Part shown: piece after piece, positions 45,055 to 54,455 of the stretch
How positions within the stretch are numbered: the first letter of the stretch is position 1
How the letters are laid out: each line of letters opens with the position of its first letter
Assembly (NCBI GenBank): GCA_022495995.1
Contig: JAFEMH010000753.1
Location: 353,001 to 417,000 of the forward strand
DNA: 64,000 nt
From: Adenophora triphylla var. japonica
Taxonomy: Eukaryota > Streptophyta > Magnoliopsida > Asterales > Campanulaceae
Direction: 5' to 3'
Made by a program: the position numbers and the translations under genes
The notes under the pieces: generated by a model
What the model was told of the DNA's origin: nothing
The model's database searches: none
What the model saw: the letters and a program-made list of their open reading frames with translations, nothing else

Positions 45055-46819
45055 TGTAAGTGCTCCAATTTGAGCTTGTTAGAATTTTCGTTAGAAAATT
45101 AACGAAAGTTATAACATTCCTAACAATTCCTAACATTCCTAACATTTCTAACCAAGTAAGGGTAGATTAGGGATTGCCAAAAAAGGATAAACCAAGGAAA
45201 GGAATAAAAAAAGCAAAAGAAATAAGAAAAACCAAAAAGAAATGGCTCGAACATAATCTGTCATTTAATTTGAATTTTAAAAAGATTATTCCTTGTGTCC
45301 AAAGCACAGACGGCATTTAATGAACAGTGCACGCGACTGATCCTATCCGCGCGGATAGGTTTGTCATTTCCAGAGGACTATAAATTGAGCCCTCCAGTCA
45401 CAAAAATAAGGAGGAAGAAGAGCACAATTCACAGTATTTGGCGAATATACTCGAGAAAACAGTGAGAATTCTATAAGAATTGTCACCTTTTTCTCTTGAA
45501 TCTTCCCAACTTTCACTCACTCAAATCAAACCCAAACACTCTTACATTAAAAGCCTCAAACACTCATACATTCAAGCCAAAGCCCCAAAATACAAAGAAG
45601 ATAGGTATAACCTCCCTCTTCTTACCCTAAATCTCTCATTCATGCATGCATTTTCAAACTACAAAATGTAGTTCATTCATCTTCTTGTCTTAGATCCAAG
45701 AAGATCACCATGGAAGTTCATCTCCATGGATGATCTTCTACAAGGATCAACATTATTTTCAAGTTCTCTTACTTTCTTGCAAAGAAAACACATTTTCAAA
45801 ACCCTAAAATCATTTTCAAGCACCAAATCTTGATTTTCAAAGGATAAAAATCCCCTTCCCAAGCAAATGAAGTGCTTAGTCCTAATGTACCCCAAGGATG
45901 GTTTGGTATAGTTGATTCACCACTAAAATGTCAAGTGATCACTAACCAAAACCTAGGGAAATGGGGACAAGCATGGATGCAAAACCCCCCTTAAAATCAT
46001 ATTTTTCTTTCTTGAGAAGTTGCTGTCCAGTAGCAATTTTCCAAGATCCCAGTCCATTGTCTTAATTTTTGGACACAGATAAACTTGGAATTTGGTGTTG
46101 ACTACAAAACACCTTTTGTAGCCAACATTCAGAGATTTCCAGAAATATTTTTACTTTATTTTTTGGGTGAGTAAAACTCTCTTTTTCAAATTTTCTTTTA
46201 GAGGCTAGTTCATCAGCTTCTGGAAATCCAGATTGCATATCTGAGATTTCCAGAAGGTGTTGACCCCTCAAATCTTCTCCAAAATGGAAAATTCCTTCGC
46301 ATAAATCTTATTTAAGGTGTCTGGAACAACTTTCATTCTCTGAGTTTATCCATATTATGAAGTTTTAAGACCCTTTAACCCATTTCAAAATCAAAGGTCC
46401 ACTGCCATTTTCATTCTGGCAGAAGTGACTCTCAACTTCAAAAGGTCTTTTGAGTACCAAATCTCAATCCAAAAATCTTCCAAAAAATCATGGGATCAGT
46501 TTAATGTCTTAAAAAGATATCCCAATTTTTACTTTTCTGAGTTTCAAATTATTTTGGCCAAGACACACACACACACACACAAATGATTTTCAGCTTGGAA
46601 GACTCGTTTTGCGAGGCGCGCCGGGTGCACACTAACGTCCTTCCCGACGCGTAACGTGACCTCCGAACCCAAATCTCTAATCTCGGGAATTTTTAAAAGT
46701 TTTGGCCCTTAAAACAAAAATGGCGTGGCGACTCCGTTCTTTTTCGATTGGTTTTCAAAGAAACAAAAATTTCAAAGCAAAACCCTTTCGGAAAAATTTT
46801 AGGTGGGCACAACATCACA
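45055..46819 (+). repeat. Tat-like element 3' LTR (1765 bp)
   Basis: Nearly identical to 28125-29899, with a shorter CA tract (about 46,562-46,581) and scattered substitutions and short indels. The palindrome is at 45342-45359. High LTR similarity indicates that insertion was fairly recent. Confidence 0.95.
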
Positions 46820-46824
46820 GAGTG

Positions 46825-47309
46825 GCCTAGCAAACATCTCTCTTTACGAGGGACAATTTCCATCTTGACTTATCATTCTTCCCAACAAGAATCATACCAT
46901 GCGAATGATAGCCCTTATTGTCATCCGGTTAAAGACAACGTTAAACTATATCAAACATGATATTCATCGAGCGGAAGACGATGATAATCTCAGGTCAAAG
47001 GATATCAATGATATGACTATATGAGATTTAATTATGACATATGACCATGACATAAATCTCATAATGGGTCAAGTCCAGTACCTTGTTCTCCAACAAGTAC
47101 CCATGAATCTAATGTGCATCTCCATGCATATAATCATCACATGATTATCCATTAGACTTCATACTAGTGCTTCATAAGTACTAGGGACACGATTATTATA
47201 ACTAAACATGCAAACACATATAATAATCAAAGAAGCAATCTCATATATAAATGAACAATGACATTACATAAAGGTCTATCTCTATAGGCCTAGGGCACTA
47301 ACACCTACA
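46825..47309 (-). repeat. Copia right LTR, right piece
   Basis: Continues the LTR after the Tat insertion (GCCTAGCAAACATCTC) to its end CACCTACA. It contains the 65 bp (CATATATAAATGAAC... GGCACTAACACC) that the left LTR has lost. Confidence 0.93.
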
Positions 47310-48149
47310 GCCTCCAATTGATTTCAATGAATTTCAAGAGAAGCTTTCCACCCAATTCAGACCTTGGCAACGATCCTTTCAGTTCTGGGTTCGAGCTGCT
47401 GATATTTACACCGGTTACAAGGTCTCTTCTCTTCTCCTTCTCCTTCTCCTTCTCCTTCTCCACACACACACACACATAAACAAAGTCCAATTATGTCATG
47501 TTCGAGTAACTTAGCAAGAGAGGTAGTTTTTAGATTTGGGCATTGAGTTTCTTGGTATTTCATTAGGTTTTTCAGTTTCGAGTTTGTTTTGAAAAATATG
47601 TGAAGAAGCAAGAAGCAATGTGGGAGAGACATCATGAGATTGTGGCTGATAAAATTTACGCCATGTGCTATGGCCTTGGTGGGTTTTTTCTCAAGGTAGT
47701 TCAATTGATTTCCATTTCCCTGTTTTTAAAATTGTTATTGGGTTCTATTTTCCCATTGCATTTCCATGTTTTTAAAATTGTTATTGGGTTCTATTTTCCC
47801 ATTGCATTTCCCTGTTTTTAAAATTGTTTTTGGGTTTTGTTATTAAAACAGTCCTTCCGTTCATCTTCTGTTCAAGTTTCCGTCAAACCGCAAATCAAAC
47901 CGCGGTTTAGATCGAGCCAAACCGAACCATAGCGGTTTGGTTTGCTCATTTGGAATTTTTCCAAACCGATGCTAGCGGTTTGACTTCTAAAATAGTCCAA
48001 ACCGAGCTAAATCGAACCATTTCCACCCCTACTATAAATATCACCTCCCTCCCACCATTTCATTTTCACCTTACTTCTCTACTCTCTCTCTCTCTCTACT
48101 TTCAAATATCCTAAGCCTCTCTCATATTCTCATATTCGATTTTAAGTTA

Positions 48150-48655
48150 GTTTCCTTACAATTTTCAGTTAGTTTTTTAACGAAATTAATATTTTTGTTC
48201 TATTTCGAGAATTCCAGTCAGTATTTTAACAATTCCAGTTTGTTTTTAAGAATTTCAGTTAGTTTTTTAAAATTCCAGTCAAATTTTTAACGTTTCCGGT
48301 TAGTTTTTAGGAATTTCAGTTAGTTTTTTAGAATTTCAGTCAATTTTTTAACGTTTTCAGTTAGTTTTTGAGAATTTCAGTTAGAGTTTTGAAATTTCAG
48401 TCAGTTTTTTAACGTTTCCAGTTAGTTTTTCAGAATTTCAGTTAGTTTTTTAGAATTTCAGTCAGTTTTTTAATGTTTCCAGTTAGTTTTTCAGAATTCC
48501 AGTTAGTTTTTTAGAATTTCAGTCAGTTTTTTAACGTTTTCAGTCAAATTTTCAGAATTTCAGTTAGTTTTTTGAAATTCCAATCAGTTTTTTAAAGATT
48601 TTCAGTTAGTTTTTTAACAAAGTTAACATTTTTTTTCGAATTCCAGTCAGTTTTC
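48150..48655. repeat. Minisatellite in the hAT-1 5' leader
   Basis: About 15 imperfect copies of a 28-32 bp unit, for example CAGTTAGTTTTTTAGAATTT or CAGTCAGTTTTTTAACGTTT. It lies between the hAT-1 TATA region and the transposase start codon. Confidence 0.85.
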
Positions 48656-48663
48656 TAACGAAA

Positions 48664-51138
48664 ATGTCTTCTTCTCGAAGAGGCAACTTAGGCAAGGAAC
48701 ATGTTGGTTCTTCCTCCTATGATAACGAAGAAGAATCCGAATTTTTTGAGGAACCATTTTCACAAAATGAGCAAGATGTGGATGAAAATGTTGTTGAAAG
48801 TGGTAGAAGGGGTAGGGGCGGCCGAGGCTGAGGCCGAGCTCGAGGTGGTCGTGCTCGGGGATAAGAACAAGAACAACCGCCAACGGTGCCACGTTCACGT
48901 GCCCCTGTCCGACACTTTTACAATTCATTTTCGAAAAGAGCAAATTGATCCCGACGAAGATTGCTATTATCGAGCACATTGCAACTATTGTTCAAAATCC
49001 TACCCATTTACGAAGGGTGGAGGGCATGGGTCACTTAACGCCCACACACGCACACAACATCCCGATAAACTTGGCATTTCGAGTGGTCATACTCAATTAG
49101 CTCCAACCACCACCCAAGGTTCGTCTTCCGTCCTATTTAAATTTAATAAGGTCATTTATAGGCAAGAATTGGCCAAATTTGTTTGTGTTAAAGGACTTGC
49201 TTTTAACTTTGCGGATGATGAATTTTATGAAAGATTTATACGACTTTCTTTAAATCCCGCCGCCTCAACAGTACCACGTTCGACTCTCGTACATGATATT
49301 CATAAGGTGGTGTTGACATATCAAAAAACTTTAATTGAGGTTTTATCAAATTTACCAAACAAAGTTTCAATTTGTGCCGATGGTTGGAGTGATCTTGGCA
49401 AAGAAATAGTTATTTGGGTGTTACTTGCCATTGGATAGATTATGATTGGACTATCCAAAAAAGATTAATTGTATATGAAAATTTTGACCCCCCCATACCG
49501 CCGAAGTAATTTGTTCAAAGTTGCGTGGAATTTTAAAAAAATATAAGATTACCAATAAAATATTTACTATTTCTTTTGATATTGCTAGTTCTAATACCGC
49601 TAGTTTACCGGATTTGATTAGAGTTTGTCAACCGCCATTTGGTGGTAAGTTTTTTCATATTAGATGTTTATGTCATATTATTAATTTATGTGTTAAAGAT
49701 GGTTTGCATGCATTAAAAACATATGTTTCCCCAATTAGAAGGGCTCTTGAATATATTTCTAGAAGATATAGTGTTACAAAAAAATGGATTAAGTTTTTAA
49801 GAAATCAAAATCTTGGTGACAAATATTTTACTTTCGATGTTCCAACTAGGTGGAATTCCACCTATAAAATGTTAAAAGATGGGTTTGAGTATAAAGAGCT
49901 TCTTATGGATTTTTTTGCTATAATTGGTAATAATCAACCTTTATTTGCTTATCAATGGAATGCATACACTAATTTGTGTAAATTGCTAAAGATTTTTAAC
50001 ACCGCTACTTTGGCATTATCGAGAGTTTATTATCCAACTTCCATTTTGGTTCTTGAGCAATGTGTTGCAATTGTTACTTGTTTTAATAATTTAAAAGATT
50101 GCTTGGTTTTAAAAGAATGCATTTTTTCCATGAGACAAAAGTGGATTAAATATTTTGCCACTATTCCGTCTTTATTTTTGGTTGCAAAAGTATTAGATCC
50201 CCGTGTTAAATTAGATGAGTTGGAAGCAATAAGCTTTTTATTATTTGAATTTATACCCCAAGGTGACGATGATAATGAAACTCTGTCGAATATTGTTGCA
50301 CTACAAAAAATGATTTGGTGTCTCTTTTTAACGAATACTCCCTCCGTCCCATAACAAGCGACACACTTTGTCATTTTGGGCGTCCCACTGATAAGTCACA
50401 CTTCCTAAAATGGAAAAGAATCATTACTATTTTCTCCACCCATTCTCTCTCCTGCATTATTATAATACTCACAACACCATTATAATTTACTATTATCTCC
50501 ACTCATTCTCTCTCCTACTCAACTATCTACACTCACAACACATCAACCTTTTCACTTTTTCCTTAATTCCCGTGCGGAACAGTAATTGCGTCGCTTGTTA
50601 TGGGACAGAGGAAGTATAATGCAATTCATGGAAATCCTTCACAAAATGTTGACTCAAATACTTCTTCTCAAGATGTTGGTGGTAATTTAGTTGAGGCGGA
50701 TCCGTATAATTTTTTTGCTAATTTGTATAGCAAAAAAGGTCATCGAGTAAGGACTTCTTCTTTCTCTAACATTTCCTTGGAGGTAGAAACATATTTCAAC
50801 ACTACTTTTGAATGAGATCAAAGTAGTTCAAATCCAAATGATTTTGATTTTTTAAAGTGGTGGTCAAGAAGGAACGAAAGTTATCCTATACTCTCTATAA
50901 TTGCAAAAGAAGTCTTAGCTTCCCCCGCATCAACGGTGGCGGTCGAATCGGCATAGTATTGGAGGAAATATTTTGGATGAAAGACGTTCCCAACTAATGG
51001 TTGAAAACTTGAAAAATCAACTATTACTTGGAAATTTGGTTAGATCCTTAAAAGAGAGAACAAGATATGCCTTATGAAGAGAATACACTAGACCCAAAAT
51101 ATCAATACGATGTGGATGACTCTACGGGAAGTGAGTGA
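48664..51138 (+). pseudogene. hAT-1 transposase, broken
   Basis: hAT transposases cut and join DNA by a DDE core with an inserted helical domain and a C-terminal dimerisation (hATC) domain. Here MSSSRRGNLGKEHVGSSSY starts at 48664 and a frameshift comes near 48,830. A BED-type zinc finger then follows (YRAHCNYCSKSYPF... HTRTQHPDKLG). Core blocks KVSICADGWSD, FTISFDIASSNTAS, HIRCLCHIINLCVKDGL and FDVPTRWNSTYKML are spread over two frames. The hATC part (DFLKWWSRRNESYPILS, LASPASTVAVESA, NLKNQLLLGNLVRS) follows a Stowaway insertion at 50338-50614. Breaks include a frame change at about 49,435, a TGA at 50,815 and a 2-bp loss in VESA(F)S near 50,955. It cannot be functional. Confidence 0.93.
50338..50614. 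mobile_element. Stowaway MITE inside the hAT-1 transposase
   Basis: CTCCCTCCGTCCCATAACAA and the inverse TTGTTATGGGACAGAGGAAG (left) are perfect over most of 20 bp, with TA flanks (50336-50337, 50615-50616). It separates the hAT core from the hATC domain. Confidence 0.92.
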
Positions 51139-52146
51139 GGATTAGATTAGTTTTTAATTTTAATTTTAATTTTAATTTTTTAGATTAGGTTTATTTTTAT
51201 TGAATTATAATAGTTAAGTTGAGGTAAAGGCTCATAAATGTCCCCCCTTAATTATAAAAGGGTAAGGTTGGTTGTTCCCCTCTTTGTAATTTTATTTTAA
51301 TTAATAAAAATAATTAAGTTTTATTTCTTTCAAAATTCATAACTTTTTTTATATAACTTTTTGCAAAAAATGTATGTAGTAAACAAAAGTCTAAAATAGT
51401 CTACTTTATCCAATTTTTTTTTTTAAAAAAAGTTAACTTTTTTATAGAACTTAACAGAAACTGTTAAAAATCTGTTAAAAAGTTAACTGTTTTCTTCAAA
51501 AAAATGTTAAAAACTGTTTTTAAAAGAAATATTCTACAAACCATAATCTCAAATAGCTTTGCTTAACCAACAAAAAAATAAAATAAAAAAAATGTTAAAA
51601 AAATCTGTTAAACACACTTTCAGTTAAAATTTTATTTCTTTAAAAATTCTTAACTTTTTTTATATAATTTTTTTCAAAAAAATTCACTAATAACTAACAT
51701 CTCAAATAGTATTCTTTATTCACACACACAAAAAAGGCATATAGAGTACAAAAGTTAACATAAACTGTTAAAAATTACGTTAAAAGGACTAATCTGAATA
51801 AAAAGGGCTTCAGTTAATCGGTTTAACCGGATATACCGTGTTAACCGGTTATAACGGTTAACCGGATAACCGTAACCGTTAGTACACGGTTAACGGTTAG
51901 GTTACAGTTAAGATTTAATGGTTTTTTTAACCGGCGGTTATAACCGTTTGGACACGTCTGGCTCTAACACCTGCCTTTTGTTGCTAGTTGTGCCGACTTG
52001 GCCAGCTTGCCTAAATTTTTTTGATCGTTGGATAAGATAATTTTGATTTTAAGTGAGATTCAATCTTATCCGATTAATCTTGGTCGTATAAAGTAGGAGG
52101 AAAGTGACATAAATGACATGGGACCGATCGTTGTTGCGCTGGAGAG
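51139..52146. other. hAT-1 3' region and flanking intergenic DNA
   Basis: 51139-51814 is AT-rich with repeated GTTAAAAACTGTT-like motifs and no gene. 51815-51955 is the right AACCGG subterminal array of hAT-1. 51969-52146 is unique-looking intergenic DNA. Confidence 0.6.
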
Positions 52147-52264
52147 TTAGACCATCTACAATGGTTTTAACACCCAAATTTTTTCAATACCCACATTAAC
52201 ACTCCACATCAGCTTCTCTCTCTTTCACCTAACTAGCAGTACACCCGTGCGATGCACGAAAATA

Positions 52265-52570
52265 GCATAATTTACCTTAAACCAAAATTAGTACAACAAT
52301 ATATATAATCAAATATCAATTAAAATTAAAAAATATAATATGAAATAGTGATATTTAACGTAAATATAGGAAAGTAAATAACAAAGAAAACAACAGCAAA
52401 TACGATTATGTAAACAATTTCCCTAATCAAAATTAGTACAACAATATATCTAATTAAATACTGATTAAAGTTAAATAATGTAATATAAGATAGTGATATT
52501 TAACGTAAATAGAGGAGAAATAACACGGATAACAACAAAGAATACGATTATGTAAACAATTTCCCTAAAC
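52265..52570. repeat. Tandem duplication near the Helitron 3' end
   Basis: Two copies of about 160 bp share AAAATTAGTACAACAATATAT, GATATTTAACGTAAATA and GATTATGTAAACAATTTCCC. Confidence 0.82.
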
Positions 52571-52885
52571 CAAATAACATCGTGAATCGAAAATACTTAA
52601 AGACATTAAATACATACTCCCTCCGTCCCATGTCAATGGACACCAAAAATCTTGGCACAATAACTAAGGAAAATGAATATAATAATGAAAAGTAGAGATA
52701 GTGGAAGGAGATTTAAAAAATTTAACCCATCCTAATTAAAAAAAGGCAGCCAACAGAGATTTTGGATTTCCCTCCAAAATTTCAAATAATATCCCCAAAA
52801 GTTTGAAACTCCCAGGCATTTGTACCACAGCCTTATATAAATACAAAAGCATCAGTAGCAATTTGTTTTTAAAATCCATTACAAC

Positions 52886-54286
52886 ATGGGTACAGGAAGA
52901 GATGTTAGTAAACAAAACAGATTGTTGTTGGCCCAGTTCTTCACCCATTCAGCAAAAAATGGAATGCTTCCAAAAGCAGCAGTTGATGAAGCTACTGCCA
53001 AGTTTGGAATCTGCAGGAGCACCATCTTCAGGCTGTGGAAGAGAGTGAAGCTTCAGCTACAACTTGGTCTGCAAGTTTCTTTACCTACAAGAAGGATAGG
53101 TACACTTAGAAGTACTAAAATAGAACTTGATGTTGAAAAACTGAAATCAATACCTTTTCATAAAAGAAATACCCTTCGAAATTTAGCAAATAACATGGGT
53201 GTAGGCAAGAGTACAATGTTTAGGTGGAAAAGAAGAGGTATGATCAGATCACATTCAAATGCAATAAAGCCTGCTTTAAATGATTTAAACAAAATAACAC
53301 GGATGAAATTTTGTTTAAAAGCAATCAGATATGATGCTGCTACTTCTTGTGCAAAGTTTAAGAGTATGACACATGATATACATGTGGATGAGAAGTGGTT
53401 TAACATGACTGCATGTACGGAACACTATTACATTTCTCCCGGAGAACCCGAGCCTCACAGGACTTGCCAAAGCAAGAGATTCATAACAAAAGTTATGTTT
53501 TTCTGTGCTGTAAGTAGACCCATCTATCTTCCAACTGGTGAGCTATTATTTGATGGGAAATTAGGAATGTGGCCATTTACCAAAAAAGAACCAGCAAGAA
53601 GGCGTAGCATAAACAGACCAGCAGGAACCATTGTCACAAAGCCACTCGATTCCATCAACAAAGAAGTAACAAAACAGATGATGCTAAACAATGTGAGTTC
53701 ACAATTCCTTCTACTTTTTATGCTTTTTGATTTTAATATGATTGTTTTAATGCACACATATTGTACATGATTGCAGGTTATACCTGCAATCAAAGCAAAA
53801 TGGCCAACAGAGGGAGCAAGTAAAAACATAACAATTCAGTGGGACAATGCCCCACCACATGTGGGCCTAGATGTCGATCCAGAATTTATAGTAGCAGCAA
53901 CAGAAGGTGGATTCAACATAAAACTGAAGTTTCAGCCACCAAACTCCCCAGATTTGAATGTGAATGATCTAGGATGGTTCAGATCAATAGACTCATTGAA
54001 GACAGATGTGCAAGCAAGGACAGTTGATGAGTTAGTTTATGCAGTTGAACATTCATACAATAAACTCTCACACTCAACACTCAACAAGGTATTCTTAACC
54101 TTAGAATCATGTATGGTTAACATCATGAAAATATATGGATCAAATGACTACAAAATCACGCACATGGGCAAGGATGCTTTAGCAAGAAGAGGGTTACTTC
54201 CAAGTGATTGCACAGTTGATTTACAGTCAGTGAGACAGTGTTTATTGCATTTAATGGATACGGAAGCAAATCTTTGGAGGACTTGA
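52886..54286 (+). CDS. Mariner-like transposase (DDD type), two exons, apparently intact
   Basis: Exon 1 52886-53692 and exon 2 53777-54286 with an 84-bp GT-AG intron, phase 0, give 438 aa without a stop. N-terminal helix-turn-helix repeats bind the TIR (residues about 25-120: FGICRSTIFRLWKRV, NNMGVGKSTMFRWKRRGMI). The catalytic residues are D168 in IHVDEKWFNM, D292 in IQWDNAPPH and D333 in SPDLNVNDLGWF. The last spacing is 40 instead of the 39 usual for plant MLEs, because of a one-residue insertion after WDNAPPH. All known motifs are present, so the protein may be active; it could also mobilise Stowaway MITEs. Intron position and the ATG at 52886 are inferred. Confidence 0.92.
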
Positions 54287-54455
54287 GGAGATGATGGAAG
54301 AATTTAGTTAAGTTGATAGTGGCCTGTAAAGTGTGGCCTTTTTGTGGGAATAGTTGCTTTTGTATGTAGTAGGAAAAGGGGTCTTTTGTGTACAAATTCC
54401 AAGGCTTTGAATGTAAAAAAAACAAGGCAACATCTGTTCTTATTCCAAACCCATA

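Larger units (their letters stand above)
28125..46819 (+). mobile_element. Tat/Ogre-like Gypsy LTR retrotransposon with antisense genes, 18.7 kb
   Basis: The LTRs start TGTAAGTGCTCC and end CATCACA; the exact duplication GAGTG lies at 28120-28124 and 46820-46824. Sense strand: PBS, long leader, degenerate gag, aspartic protease with G-patch, and an integrase C-terminal part. The reverse transcriptase and RNase H that should lie between protease and integrase (36.56-37.25 kb) are missing. Antisense: a DUF7745-like ORF and a PMD gene. A 1.2-kb set of tandem arrays precedes the 3' LTR. Large size, a G-patch after the protease and extra antisense ORFs are known traits of the Tat lineage, which includes Ogre. 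Lineage is assigned by these traits, not by an RT tree. Confidence 0.88.
20915..47309 (-). mobile_element. Copia LTR retrotransposon (minus strand), interrupted by the Tat element
   Basis: LTR ends are TGTAGGGTTTCC (20915) and CACCTACA (ends 47309), with the 5-bp duplication GCCTC at 20910-20914 and 47310-47314. Domain order on the minus strand is gag, protease, integrase, reverse transcriptase, RNase H, the defining Copia order. The right LTR (5' in element sense) is split at 28124 by the Tat element. Frameshifts and stops break the polyprotein, so it is inactive. Net length without the Tat insertion is about 7.7 kb. Confidence 0.93.
20905..47695 (+). pseudogene. Captured 5' fragment of an ABC1/UbiB-like kinase gene, split by Copia
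   Basis: ABC1 (AarF/UbiB/ADCK) proteins are atypical kinases of plastids and mitochondria. The fragment starts at ATG 20905 (MLPP), is interrupted after ten coding bases by the Copia element, and resumes at 47315. Exon 1 ends at 47421 (IDFNEFQEKLSTQFRPWQRS... YTGYK). Exon 2 is 47576-47695 (FRVCFEKYVKKQEAMWERHH... AMCYGLGGFFLK), followed by a GTAGTT donor. Both junctions are phase 0 and the frame is open throughout once the Copia element is ignored. It stops where the family's K-x-G-Q region begins; the kinase domain proper is absent. It includes the original intron (with CTT and CA microsatellites) and about 150 bp of leader, so capture was at the DNA level. The exact subfamily is uncertain. 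Confidence 0.8.
20497..48031 (+). mobile_element. hAT-2: non-autonomous hAT carrying a captured gene fragment (Pack-hAT)
   Basis: The termini TAGGGGTGGAAGCGGTTCGG (20497) and CGAACCATTTCCACCCCTA (ends 48031) are inverted. An exact 8-bp duplication CTATAAAT lies at 20489-20496 and 48032-48039. Subterminal AAACCG/CGGTTT motifs cluster at both ends (20,510-20,735 and 47,880-48,015). Without the Copia insertion it is only about 1.1 kb. It has no transposase. Its interior is the 5' leader and first two exons of an ABC1-like kinase gene. It inserted at the probable TATA box of hAT-1. Confidence 0.88.
20041..51960 (+). mobile_element. hAT-1: hAT transposon, host of the four-layer nest
   Basis: The left terminus TAGACGTGTCCAAA (from 20047) faces TTTGGACACGTCTG ending at 51960. 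GCTCTAAC occurs at 20033-20040 and 51961-51968 as an 8-bp duplication; six extra bases TATAAC separate the left copy from the TIR. Both ends carry arrays of AACCGG/CCGGTT, the usual hAT subterminal binding repeats. Removing inserted DNA (20497-48039) leaves about 4.4 kb, a normal autonomous hAT length. The broken transposase at 48.66-51.14 kb belongs to it. Confidence 0.85.

Noticed and set aside
20905..47695. ABC1-like exons as a functional host gene with a 26-kb first exon insertion
   Set aside because: hAT-2 termini and its 8-bp target duplication bracket the exons, and downstream exons of the kinase are absent, so a captured fragment is the better reading.
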